A stretch of 64,000 nucleotides of DNA from positions 62,001 through 126,000 of the forward strand of contig VCJN01000565.1 in the NCBI GenBank assembly GCA_006384855.1. Direction: 5' to 3'. Made by a program: the position numbers and the translations under genes. This document shows, one piece after another, positions 44,101 to 53,840 of this stretch. Position 1 is the stretch's first letter; each line of letters begins with the position of its first letter. The notes under the pieces were generated by a model. That model had not been told where the DNA came from. It worked only from the letters and a program-made list of their open reading frames with translations, and did no database searches. The stretch comes from Tetraselmis striata. Its lineage: Eukaryota > Chlorophyta > Chlorodendrophyceae > Chlorodendrales > Chlorodendraceae.

Positions 44101-44490
44101 CTTCGGCAGGAAGCCAATGACCGATACGGTGTGGTTGTACCTCAGCCCCATCCAGGTTGGGCCGTGGGGCCCCTGCAACTGCCGTGTCGGAACGCTTGGC
44201 GCTGCCTTGCATACCGGGGCTGCCTGCGGCACCCTCTTGAGACGCTACTACTTCAGCCAAAGACGAAGTGAGGCGCTGTTCACCCCCCTTAACGACTCTT
44301 CGAAGGTCGCAACATCACGCAATGCTGCCCCACGCGAGGAGACGGGCCGGCCGACGGCAGACCCGATACAACTTGTTGCCATCTCGAGAAGAACTTCCCT
44401 ACTCAACATTCCCTCATGATCTTGAAGGAGTTCCCGCACCTCCCCAAGTGCGGCGCGAAGTTCGTGTATAGCCCGCAAGGGGGAACCCAT
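41121..44490 (-). CDS. Mutator-like (MULE) transposase
   Basis: Exons on the minus strand: 44490-44004, 43923-43102, 43013-41121; introns 44003-43924 (80 bases) and 43101-43014 (88 bases) are GT-AG and in phase. A six-G run at 44282-44287 seems to have shifted the frame in exon 1. Domains in order: a zinc finger across the first intron (KWRFLYASASTK|VYLCRQHVACLARM, later His in NDVHTT); DDE core with LHLMTDGTHKVSFNKW (first Asp), AVVSDKGSGVVLAIRTMFP (second Asp), AK|AVTCYHHLFRKIKTRG (C-x-x-H), and STNSQESWHRASK (Glu); a SWIM finger VSCDCDEFRRYRQCSHLYL near 42,250. The C-terminal tail has AT-hook cores KRGRPRK at about 41,615 and, in another frame, 41,840, so an intron or frameshift lies between. 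It cuts and pastes its element. Possibly defective through the two shifts. Confidence 0.85.
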
Positions 44491-44770
44491 ACTGACCCCG
44501 CAGCCCTACTTCCTACTTGTTTCAGCGAGAACTGTTAGGCAGGTGTGGGAGGCGGAGAACTGCCCCGACTTCGCGGCAACCTACCTACCTACCTACCTTC
44601 GGAGAACCTGCCTCGACCCGCCGCCTTTGCCTCGTTCCGCCGCCACCAAGTGATTATGTACTTTGCGCCAGTACACGCGAGCCCTAAAAACCTGCACAGG
44701 GTTTAAAGCTAGTAAATTGTCCCATTTTCAGTGAGTCATAAGTGAAGTATAGTGGCCTGTACCGTTTACG
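44491..44770. other. Spacer upstream of the transposase gene
   Basis: Contains (CCTA)n near 44582 and nothing coding. The right end of the MULE should lie here, but I see no inverted match to the left side. Confidence 0.4.
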
Positions 44771-45110
44771 CTATAATCTTGTCCCGTTATTCCACCGCGC
44801 TATTCCACCGATGAAACTGAATTTCTGGGAGTAGTAATTGCTCTCCAGCATTGACGACATTATTTGGAAGGGTGTAAACATTTCACTGTAGTCACCGATC
44901 ATACCACTCTGCGTCACCTGCCAGCCCAAGGAAAAGCTCAGCAGAAAACATGCTGGCTGGTCCCAAATAATTTCACCATACATGGACAATATGGATATTG
45001 TATACAAGAAGGGATCTCAAAATATGGCAGATGCATTGAGTAGACGATCAGATCTGAAAGATCTGAAGGCATCATTGGATGCACAGAAAAGGCCAAAACG
45101 CGAGCAAAAA
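44771..45110 (+). pseudogene. Ty3/gypsy RNase H fragment
   Basis: In two frames: LEGCKHFTVVTDHTTLRHL near 44,860, then DIVYKKGSQNMADALSRRSD near 44,992-45,050. These are the end of the gypsy RNase H domain (TDHxxLxxL and ADALSRR). The rest of the element is absent. A stop at the start of HYLEGCKH and a frame change show decay. Confidence 0.75.
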
Positions 45111-45600
45111 TGTACTGTAGGTCCTAGTTTTGCTGTTGTTTTTCGAACCAAATCACGTTGCCCGATTAGGGTTTCCTATTCTGCCTCTATGTACTATTTT
45201 CACCGCCTATTGTGCGGAAATATGGGGCACGAAGATGTGCACGACGGCTGCCGTAACGAACTACAACCACCTCTCCCTCGGCACCCACCCACACTCCTCG
45301 GCACGCCACTCAGTCAGTGGTCACCCATGCTAGCCGTGCTAGCCGTCGGAGTGAAGCGCGGGCCACCAGACACCCTTATGACCGAGCCGTACCTACGACG
45401 GTCCTTGCGAAATGTCGCTTGGGGGGGTTAAGTCACCGGATTTCAGGGCCGATGAAGGACCCCCCAGACGCTCGGCGGCGGCGGAGGCCTACGCAGGCCG
45501 AAGGCACGGCTCCTACCCCAGTACCATAGTCATAGCCAGCCGAACCGACGTGGCGATCCTTGCGGCGGGGGCGGCGGCAGCCGCCCGCTTCGTACCGTCC
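45111..45600. other. Spacer, no gene recognised
   Basis: Short ORFs only. The end leads into the left arm of the foldback element. Confidence 0.4.
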
Positions 45601-45689
45601 TTAATTGGGTTTCATGCGGAGCCGGATGCGGATATATCGGGTACAGCTCGGCGCCCGTCTGGCTGACAGTCGTGGCGGAGGCAACGTCT

Positions 45690-47215
45690 ACGGGTAGGCT
45701 ACGTTCTGACTGCAACCTCACTACAATCTCGGGGCGCATTACCGGCAGATTGCTATTTGCGTTGTTGCTGCTAGTAGGTTTACGCTACGGTTGACGGCGC
45801 CGAGGCTAGTGCGTGAACGGCGGCGGGCAATCCCGCGCGCGTTCAGCCGTGGCGCCGTCGCCGGCGGTTATCTAGCAGTGGCTAGGACCGGGATATACGC
45901 GGGTACCCGTATCTGCCAGGGACGGCAAGCCGAAGGGAAAATAGTGTGCATTGACCAGGGCAGATTTAATTCTTTCAGCCGCCTAGATCGTGCGCGAGCC
46001 CTGTCGCTACTCGTCGATTGTTGGCGGGTGTAGCGCGCAAACCTAGTTGGCCCAGTACCGGTAGTGGTACCGACTGCTCTACAATCTCCCCGGTACTGGT
46101 CACTACAATCTTGCGGCGCGGCACCGGCAGACTTGCGAGATTGCTAGTATTCCAAGTAATACTACGCCACGACTGCTGGCGCCACGAGGTGAGCGGGTGT
46201 AGGGTGCATAATTGAGATGAGATATGCAGGTAGGCTACGATCTGACTACAATAGCCAGTAAGGATCTCGAACGATCGAGTAATACAATCTGACTACGGTA
46301 GCGACTACTGGTAGCGAGTAAGGAATGTTGCGTTAGGCATGCGGTAACTGCCCACCTGGCTGAAACACTTTCCTTGTCTGGGGTATTTGTTGCATACTTG
46401 TATGACAACAGCGCATAGGGTTGACGGGAAAGTACGACTGCTAGCGAGGTGCTCTCCCGAGAACTTCACTATGGCTTACTGAAAGCCCTAGATTGTTGCG
46501 CGCCACGCCGCAGATTGTTGTCTCAGGCATGTTTTAAATCCGCGCACGGCTGCGAAACCTTACAGTACCCGGAGAATGCGACATATAGAAGTATTATGCA
46601 TGCGCATGGGCTCAGCGACACGACATAGGTAGAGAGTTACACCCCGAGGAACATCATATTCGCGACGGCGAGCCCTAGAATGCCGCAGATTGTTGCCTTC
46701 GGCAGGCAGGAACGGCCTACCTGGCCGAGACACTTTCCTTGTCCGGGGTATTTGTTGCATACCTGCACGACAAAAACGCAGACGCTTGACGAGAATGTAC
46801 GATTGCCAGCGAGGTGCTCGCCTGAGAACTTCACTTAGGCTTACGTAAAGCCCCGGAATGTTGCGCCCGCCGCAGATTGTTGCCTTAGGCATGTTTTAAA
46901 TCCATGCACGAATGCTTACATTACCCGGATAATGCGGCATATAGAAGTATTATGCATGCGCATGGGCTCGGCGACAAGACGCAGATGCATAGTTACATCC
47001 CCAGGTACATCAGATTCGCGACGGCGAGCCCTAGATTGCTGCGCTGCGCCGCAGATTGTTGCCTTCGGCACGGCATGCCGGAACGGCCTAATTTTGGGGT
47101 GCGGTACCGACAGTTTGCTATTTGCGTTGTTTAGTATAATGCTAAGATTGACGGCACCACGGCTGTGTGAGTAGCAGCGGGTGGCACTCCCACTGTGAGA
47201 TTCAGATGTGACGTA
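45690..47215. repeat. Left inverted arm, internally repeated
   Basis: Two units spaced 362 bases apart (46,461 and 46,823) share TAGCGAGGTGCTC, CATACTTGTATGAC, TTTCCTTGTC.GGGGTATTTG and GCCGCAGATTGTTG. The outer part (45,690-46,330) has repeated ACTACAATCT and GTACCGG motifs. Confidence 0.75.
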
Positions 47216-47792
47216 AATGTGCCCTACTGGTGACGAACGACGACATACGGGGACGATACGGGACGGACGAGGGACGTGGATTTCATACCCAGTAGCGACG
47301 ACTATCGCGCGCGACCTGTAAAGTACTATATGAATTTCTCGTTTCCATAATTTCATCAAATTGATATGCGCACGCGGGCTCGCGTGTCGCCCGCCGACGC
47401 GGAGCACCCGGGCTAAGTACAGGCGGATGTACGCACTCATTGCACATCGCCGCACATCGCTGACCGCACATCGCTGACCGCTGACCCCGCGGTGTGCCGC
47501 GATGTGCGGCACGACGGGCGGAGGTGTGGGCGGATGTAGGTGGTACGGTAGGTGGTAGGCGGTAGGTGGTGTTCGTAGGTGCGCGTTTTAATGCAGCCGC
47601 CCTAACTGCTGATGATTGTGTAACGCCCCAGCACGCGCATGAAGTACGGGGTCGCCTCACGGTCACCGCCGCTCACCGTTGAATCAAGCGCGGACAGCCG
47701 CGCACTCGCATCTGTGTTGCCTGCCGGTGGTGGGTTACATCCACCCCAACTCTCAACCCCCCCCCCCCCCCCCCCCGCGCGCGGCAGCAGGC
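47216..47792. other. Core spacer with a C19 run before the BED ORF
   Basis: Contains GGACGGACGAGGGACG, overlapping GCACATCGCTGACCGC units (47,450-47,490), GGTAGGTGGTA repeats (47,535-47,570) and C19 at 47,758-47,776 followed by GCAGCAG, a probable 3' splice site. Confidence 0.5.
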
Positions 47793-48041
47793 ATGCCGGC
47801 AAAGGGATGGATAGCGAGTGTGTCGAAGGATGGCGTGTACACATGCAAGCACTGCCACGGCATCGTGACGGGCAGTAGTGAAAGGACGGTGCGAGAGCGG
47901 CACTTCCTAAAATTCCCGAACTGTAGCCACTCGTTGAAGCGTGCGGCTAAGTTGCGCCGCAAGGCCGCCTTATCACAAGCAGCAGCAGCAGGGGCGGCAG
48001 CAGCAGCAGCAGCAACAGCAGCAACAAGCGCGGCAGCATGA
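47793..48041 (+). CDS. BED-type zinc finger exon
   Basis: ATG 47793 follows the C19 tract and a CAG. The peptide MPAKGWIASVSKDG continues to YTCKHCHGIVTGSS and RERHFLKFPNC, which gives the C-x2-C ... H-x5-C spacing of BED fingers, common at the N-terminus of transposases. Lys/Arg and poly-Ala (GCA repeats) follow, then TGA at 48039. The frame stays open beyond the stop with an acidic stretch (DDGGSKVDDVMGVGEDP), so the stop may be a mutation and the protein may continue into the Tudor-like segment after another frame change near 48,200. Confidence 0.55.
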   Translation: MPAKGWIASVSKDGVYTCKHCHGIVTGSSERTVRERHFLKFPNCSHSLKRAAKLRRKAALSQAAAAGAAAAAAATAATSAAA

Positions 48042-48199
48042 GTAGCTGCAGCCGTCGGAAACGGCCCGCCGGCGCCGGTCTCGGACGACGGCGGCTCGAA
48101 GGTGGACGATGTGATGGGCGTGGGGGAGGACCCCGTTGGCGAAGACGGTATGGACATCGACGCGCCTGCGTGGCCGCCGGCGGGCGTCGAACCCGCGAT

Positions 48200-49730
48200 G
48201 AGGGCGTGATATGGAAAGGCGATCCCGGCGACTTCTACATGAAGGTCATCGCCAAGAAGTTCCGGGGAGTATGGCACTACGGCGTGATAACCGGCGTCGT
48301 TACCGAGTGGGTGTTGGAGAACTACGGCGGGGCGACCCAGTGGCGCGCTGTTTTCGAGGACGGTGACATTGTGGACCTTCTGCGTTCAGAGGTGAGTGGG
48401 CCCGGCCTGCGTGCTGGTGGCACCACTCAACTGCGGTTGTATGGAATCACACGCACCCGCCCGGTCGGCGTGGCAGGTTGTGGAGGCTATGGCGGCTGCC
48501 CAGGAGCACCCCCCTGTGGATGCGGACGGGGAGGCTCGCTTGGTAACCGTCCATCAAGGCGATGACTTGTCCAGTGAATCACGCACCTTGCCCGGCGTGC
48601 GTTCAACACAATCCGGCTGGCGGAGGCCAAGCACAACACTGGCTGCCATGGCGTGTGCCATGTGCATGTGGTCCTGGGCTATGTCAGCATGATCAACCTC
48701 TTCCCCCTCGCGCCGTTCCACCTGTTTTTTTTTGGCTTGGGAAGGGACTTCTGGAGGAAATTTGTCACCGTGCAGGGCCACATTGGATTCCGAGCTATGA
48801 AGCAGGAAGACCGGCGCCAGGCTTTAGTCCCGATACCCATCAACTTTGAACGCGGGTTGCGCCCTTCGTTTGCAGTGTCCAAGAATCGAAAGGTAACCCC
48901 CCCCCCCCCCTGGGCGTGGGCGTGGGCGTGGGCGTGGGCGTGGGCGTGACGGCATTCCCCTCCATGACTGCAGGGTCAGGCAAGGTGACGGTGCAGTCCG
49001 GCTGGGTCATGGAGGACTGCTTGCACCACATGGAAACGTTTTCCATTCTTAACGCCGGTCCGCTGCTCGAGGAGGCCCGGGTGAAGGCGATCATGACCGA
49101 GAAGGAGCTTCGCGTCCCCAGGCGGTGCTTGGGCACATGTACAAGCGCATGCAAGGAGCTGCGTGGTTCGTCACGCGGTGGGGGTTGCAGAATGTGGTGA
49201 CGGAGGAGGACGGCCCCGAGCGCAAGGCGCAGGTGGACGCGCTCACTAGGGAGGGGAGGACTCGATACCCAGCGCGGCGCCAAGGCGCGGTGGCCGGGGC
49301 AGCGCGGCGCCAAGGCGCGGCGGCCGGGGCAGCGCGGCGCCAAGGCGCGGCGGCCGGGGCAGCGCGGCGCCAAGGCGCGGCGGCCGGGGCAGCGCGGCGC
49401 CAAGGCGCGGCGGCCGGGGCAGCGCGGCGCCAAGGCGCGGCGGCCGGGGCAGCGCGGCGCCAAGGCGCGGCGGCCGGGGCAGCGCGGCGCCAAGACAGCG
49501 CATACAGCGGAATCGGCGGAAAGGGATGCATTACAAGCTGTGGACGGCAGCCGCTGAAAACTATGCGGTCATGCCGCAACAACCCCAGCACTGGCTTCTG
49601 GATACCTCTGATCTGGCTGACGGCGGCGGGCTGCGGGATGCAGGGCCGCATGACTGAGGTGGCGGTGCTGGTGAGCCCGCAGAGTCTGCATGCGGCGGAG
49701 GCGGCGCAGCCGCATAGGCACTAGACAATG
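48200..49730 (+). pseudogene. Tudor-like domain and unknown transposase-like region
   Basis: GVIWKGDPGDFYMKVIAKKF, then GVWHYGVITGVV and WRAVFEDGDIVDLL, form a Tudor/PWWP-like barrel pattern (YxGxV ... YEDGDxxDL type). A GT-AG intron, 48392-48476, joins in phase to VVEAMAAAQEHPPVDADGEA. A one-base shift near 48,575 leads to LARRAFNTIRLAEAKHNTG and INLFPLAPFHLFFFGLGRD. A second intron starts at 48893 (GTAACC plus C14 and GTGGGC repeats) and ends near 48,975-48,985. The last exon reads SGWVMEDCLHHMETFSIL and AVLGHMYKRMQGAAWF (shifted frame), then the 30-base minisatellite. The 'P.H....GLGRDFW' part recalls the H/D region of BED-finger transposases, but I cannot name a family. Confidence 0.45.
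49271..49496 (+). repeat. 30-base minisatellite inside a reading frame
   Basis: About 7.5 near-perfect copies of GGGGCAGCGCGGCGCCAAGG plus CGCGGCGGCC. In the plus frame each unit encodes ten residues (ARRQGAAAGA). Because 30 is a multiple of three, copy number changes keep the frame. Confidence 0.9.
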
Positions 49731-50442
49731 CTCTGAAGCGAGCCCCAATTGTCTGCCCAGCGCCTGCCCCAATGTAACGCACCAGCTTGGCAGCAATTGG
49801 CAGCTCTTTTGCCCCCCCTCCACCCCACAGACACACTACCAATACCAGTTTCTCATCCCGGCGGGCAGTTGATGCGTATACCCAGGCTTGTGCGTACGCG
49901 GTGCGGGGGGGGGGGGGGGGGGATCACTATAGCTAAGCTAGTGATGTGAGATATGAGTGCAGCAACATATATTGTGCAAGATATAATACGATGGCATGCA
50001 AGCGGGTCCCCGCTCTTCCACAATCATTGGCCCTGCTCCCTCTTGCCCCGCCCCCGGCGCCCTTTAGCTGCTCTCAGCATCCCGAGTGGGATGGGCGGGG
50101 CAGCGGTTGCTACCGAGTGAGGCGTAGCATCGTTTGCAGTAGCAACGCAGCCTTTCCGGTGTGACGCCGCCTGGATGTAACCCAGCAGTACGCGCAAAGT
50201 GCAAGTGCAAGCTGATGATGGCGGGGATCCCGCGCGGGGGGGGGGGGGGGGGGGGGGGGGGGCAGCGGCTGTGGGATAGGCGCGGCAGCGGTTGCTACAG
50301 AGTGAGGCGTCGCATCGTTTGCAGTAGCAACGCAGCCTTTCCGGTTGCATAGTGTGACGCAGCCTGGATGTAACCCAGCAGTACGCGCAAAGTGCAAGTG
50401 TTACACGTCCGTGTGCCCCACCCAATGACATTGCGCCCGACC
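49731..50442. other. Spacer with two G runs and local duplications
   Basis: G runs at 49,904-49,922 and 50,236-50,263. A block with GGGCGGGGCAGCGGTTGCTA and TAGCATCGTTTGCAGTAGC (50,093-50,190) recurs with changes at 50,280-50,400. No gene recognised. Confidence 0.6.
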
Positions 50443-51144
50443 TCACTGACGGCATGTCTCGCTCTCCTTCAGCTCCTGGGCCGTCCGCCGCCTCACCCTG
50501 CGCACCCTACCAGCCGCGCGTGCCTTCTCGGAAGCCTCACACACGGCGGCGCGAGTCGCGTCGTGGAACGCGTCCCTGACATGGCGGAACTCCGCCCTCT
50601 TCGTGGCCGTGGTCGGGCAGGGGACTGCCCGCTGATGGGTCGCCATGCATGGGTACTTGGGGCCGCACAAAGCCGGGGTGCCGTCGCAGCAACACTCCCA
50701 GTCCGTCCGTTGGCCGCAGTCCACGCATGACGGGCGTCCGGCCAGGACACGCACATGATAGTGCATGTGGCCGCCTCCCGCCACTGCTCGTAGTGCTCCG
50801 GTCAACATGGCGACGAGCAAGTCGGCATGTCCCGCAGGTGGCTGCGGGGCGGGTGGCGCGAGCGCAGCCTCGCTCGCCTCGACAACCCCCTCAGCCCGAT
50901 CAGTCGCCTCGACCACGGCCTCCTCCGCCTCCTGACGCGGCGCACCAGGCGCATCATCGTCGCCTGGCAGGGCGTCCCCCCCCGCAACGGCGCCGTCGGC
51001 GGTGGCCGACGCCGTCGTGGCGGGGTGTTGTGAGGAGGTGGCCCTAGACATAGGTGGGGCCGGCACCGCCATGTGTTGCTCCACATGCGGTGCGGTTCCT
51101 GACGCGACAGCTCCGTCGCACCAGTACCGGCGCCGGCACCCCAC
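50443..51144 (-). CDS. Cys-rich protein with a piggyBac-like zinc-binding end
   Basis: A 233-codon minus frame from ATG 51144 to 50443. The N-terminal half is Ala/Glu/Pro-rich, with the start GCRRRYWCDG. Near residue 150 it reads RPSCVDCGQRTDWECCC, then PALCGPKYPCMATHQR. The C-x2-C ... C-x-C ... LC ... C-x3-H arrangement resembles the Cys-rich C-terminal finger of piggyBac-type transposases. A basic tail follows (ARAAGRVRRVRRRTAQELK). No DDE core is visible upstream. An exon may lie further upstream on the minus strand (51,200-51,350), but I found no in-phase intron. Family assignment is weak. Confidence 0.4.
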   Translation of the reverse strand: MGCRRRYWCDGAVASGTAPHVEQHMAVPAPPMSRATSSQHPATTASATADGAVAGGDALPGDDDAPGAPRQEAEEAVVEATDRAEGVVEASEAALAPPAPQPPAGHADLLVAMLTGALRAVAGGGHMHYHVRVLAGRPSCVDCGQRTDWECCCDGTPALCGPKYPCMATHQRAVPCPTTATKRAEFRHVRDAFHDATRAAVCEASEKARAAGRVRRVRRRTAQELKESETCRQ

Positions 51145-52040
51145 GCACGCCTGCTGGGCTTACCACCAACCGGCATGTTTCCTTTGGGAGGCGGTTCATC
51201 CGCGTCGGAGGTGAGCGGCGGTGCCTGTGTGGGTGTGGATACTGCCCGGCCATTAGGGCTCCCGCCGCCTGTCGCTCCGCCGACCCACGCCGCGGCGTGT
51301 GCTGCGCCCCGCATAGTCGCCTCGAATATAATATACATGACGCGGGGACGGGGGGGATTCGTGCGTTTCGTATGTCGGCGGAAAGGCGTGCGAAGCTGCG
51401 GCTGGCGAAGGTGGTGGAAGTAAGCGTGGCGGCGTCGGCGGCGTATTACCGTGCGTGCATGCGTGCGCAACCCCGCGGCAGCAAGCGCCGGACTCGGCGT
51501 GTGCCAGCGGCAGAGCTGCGAAGCCATGGACACGGTACGGGATGCCAAGTCTGGCTAAGCAACTGCCGAGGCTGGCGGCTCAACCCCCATGTCCGGCGGT
51601 TGAGGGACGGAAAGTGCGTAGAAGTTGATCGGGAAAGCGGGCATATAAGCCTGGCTGTGCTAGGTTCCTAATAAGTAATGGCGGTTTGTGCTAAGTAATT
51701 CGTAGGGGTAGACCATGCAGCGCAGGTAGGGGGCGGTATAAATGAGGCCGGGCACATATACTGCTCCACGAAACGACACTGTCGCACGTGTAGTTGAATA
51801 GACGCCCCCCCCCCCCCCCCCCCCCCCGCCGGGTCGGCCCGCCGACCCGCCACGGCATGTAATATCTGTCATGCATCGCCGGGGTATGTGTGAGTGGATG
51901 CCCCGCCGCCACATCCCCCCCCCCCCCCCCCCCCCATTTACACTTGTGCACTCATTAAGTTTGGGCTGGTTTCGGAGCAGTACATGTACGTATGTATATA
52001 CATACAATGGAACGTAGGACCTGCGCGGAAAGAGGCGGGG
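51145..52040. other. Core spacer with two C runs
   Basis: C runs at 51,786-51,807 and 51,915-51,935 lie about 110 bases apart. A plus frame ending at 51,671 (SAERRAKLRLAKVVEVSVAA, Arg-rich) could be a short exon, but nothing supports it further. Confidence 0.5.
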
Positions 52041-52812
52041 CTGGCGGAGTGCGTTGGGGGTGCGTAGAGTAGCGTGTTGGTGAGATTCGGGGTGCATCGG
52101 ACGCCGGATGCCCATCCACCCAGCGTAAAAGACGCCTACGTAATATTCACACTATATATATTCACACGCAAATGTGTGAAAACCGGACATTCCGTGCCGG
52201 ATGGGTGGGAATACGGCGTCCGATGCAGCCAAAACCCCAGCAACACGCTATTCTGTGCACCGCCAATGCACTCCGCCAGCACCGCCTCATTCTCTGTCGA
52301 TTTCGAAAACGCCTTCACATTATCCACCGCTAATTGCAATTGCCACCGTGTAATGTTGTCACGATGTGCGCACACAACAACACTTACTACCGGTTCCGAC
52401 GCGGATGGAGGCGAGGCTTGCGGAGTGCGTTGGGGGTGCGTAGAGTAGCGTGCTGCAAATAATTGGGGTGCATCGGACGCCGGATGCCCATCCACCCGGC
52501 GTAAAAGACGCGTAATATTCACACTGCTTTATTAACACACAAATGTGTGAAAACCGGACATTCCGTGCCGGATGGGTGGGAATACGGCGTCCGATGCAGC
52601 CAAAACCCCAGCAACACGCTATTCTATGCACCGCCAATGCACTCCGCCAGCACCGCCTCATTCTCTGTCGATTTCGAAAACGCCTTCACATTATCCACCG
52701 CTAATAATTGCAATTGCCACCGTGTAATGTTGTCACGATGTGCGCACACAACAACACTTACTACCGGTTCCGACGCGGATGGAGGCGAGGCTTGCGGAGT
52801 GCACTTGCGGTG
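52041..52812. repeat. Two tandem copies of a 375-base repeat
   Basis: Units start near 52,041 and 52,415 and a third start is cut at 52,790-52,812. Shared blocks include GCGTTGGGGGTGCGTAGAGT, GGGTGGGAATACGGCGTCCG and CACCGTGTAATGTTGTCACG. The copies are nearly identical, with small indels in the AT-rich part. The open frames in them are repeat artefacts. Confidence 0.9.
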
Positions 52813-52920
52813 CACAGACTAGCGGGAGACTAGACCCATTGTCGCTTATTTACAAGCACGGGCGGTGCTGCCAGACCTGATCGTCTACGGCCGATATAAT
52901 ATTCACACTATATTAACATC

Positions 52921-52975
52921 GGTGCACACCGCCGCACACCGCCGCACACCGCCGCACACCGCCGCACAACGCTGC
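52921..52975. repeat. 10-base tandem repeat
   Basis: About five copies of CGCCGCACAC. Confidence 0.9.
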
Positions 52976-53236
52976 GCGCGCACATTCGTCGCACACATTA
53001 TCCCGGATTCACTCGCCGTATCCATTACGCCGTGCTACTTCAACAATAAACATTGCGAAATTACACCGACACAATGCCGCACAGACTAGCTCTTGACAAT
53101 ACGTGCATATAAATAGTAGTGGCGCGCTGCTCCTCGCCTCCGATGTGTCGTTGACTGCTGCGGAAGGCGGTCGTCGACTGGGTGTTAGTTTCTCCACCTC
53201 GGCCGCCCCCCCCCCCCCCCCCCCCCCTTCACCGCT

Positions 53237-53534
53237 CACAGCGCCATGGCCGACCTCGCCCCCCCGGGCAAAAGTGGGCGGCGAGCCTTGTTGTCTCGCG
53301 TGTCCGCGCCGCCGGCATCGAGGAGGACGAGAAAGACATGAGGAAACGCGTGACAAGGTGGGCGCGCAACAAAACACTCCATCCTCCGCATTAGCACGCA
53401 CCCACTCGTGGCTAACTTGTGCCGCGCGCAGGTTCGTCCGGGAGCGCCGTAAGGCCCACCTCAACGCCAAAGCTTCCACAGTGCCAGCGGCGCAACTCGT
53501 GGTGGCCGAGGAGGCCGCATCCTCAGCCGCTTAA
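53237..53534 (+). CDS. Short basic protein, two exons, unknown
   Basis: A C22 run (53,206-53,227) is followed by CACCGCTCACAG, a good acceptor. The exon has DEKDMRKRVTR in one frame, ending at 53,379 (AG|GTGGGC). An intron to about 53,431 (GCGCGCAG) joins to FVRERRKAHLNAKAS and ends with LVVAEEAASSAA and TAA 53532. The joined peptide KRVTR|FVRERRKAHL is helical and basic, as at the end of a DNA-binding or chromatin protein. No family recognised; the first part of the gene is not found. Confidence 0.3.
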
Positions 53535-53552
53535 AGGCGAAACGATTGTGGC

Positions 53553-53840
53553 TTGTTGTGGGTGTCTGGGCACAGGGGGCGTCCCGACGCGAAGGTAAGG
53601 AAGCTCATGGCGGCGTCGTCGACGGGACAGCCTCCCGGGGTGGTGAAGACACTGACGGATGACAAGAAGCGGAAGAGGCCAGTGAAGAAACGCCGAGGTA
53701 AGAAACTGACGGCCGCGGAGTCGGAGGCGGAGTCGGAGGCGCAGGCGGAGGCGGAGGCGGAGGCGGAGGCGGAGGCGGAGGCAGCGAGATCGTTGAAGCG
53801 GAGGGTCCCCCGGGCACGCAAGAACAAGAACAAGCAGTAG
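53553..53840 (+). CDS. Lys/Arg- and Glu/Ala-rich low-complexity ORF
   Basis: 95 codons ending in TAG 53838. It has KKRKRPVKKRRGKK, then a run of Glu-Ala dipeptides coded by a GGAGGC hexamer array (53,725-53,785), then RRVPRARKNKNKQ. It could be a nuclear-targeted tail or a repeat artefact. It is followed by a C21 run (53,855-53,875). Confidence 0.3.
   Translation: MLWVSGHRGRPDAKVRKLMAASSTGQPPGVVKTLTDDKKRKRPVKKRRGKKLTAAESEAESEAQAEAEAEAEAEAEAARSLKRRVPRARKNKNKQ

Larger units (their letters stand above)
33672..44490. mobile_element. Composite MULE-type element: protease-bearing gene and transposase gene, convergent
   Basis: Two genes converge: a plus-strand gene (33690 to about 40990) with a ULP1-like protease, an exon-cassette array and a methyltransferase-like end, and a minus-strand MULE transposase (44490-41121). 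ULP1-type proteases are known cargo of some Mutator-like elements, which supports one element. I did not find terminal inverted repeats or a target duplication. The left boundary (33672) is inferred from the sudden end of the TPR gene, the right one only from the transposase start. Two unrelated genes side by side remain possible. Confidence 0.5.
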
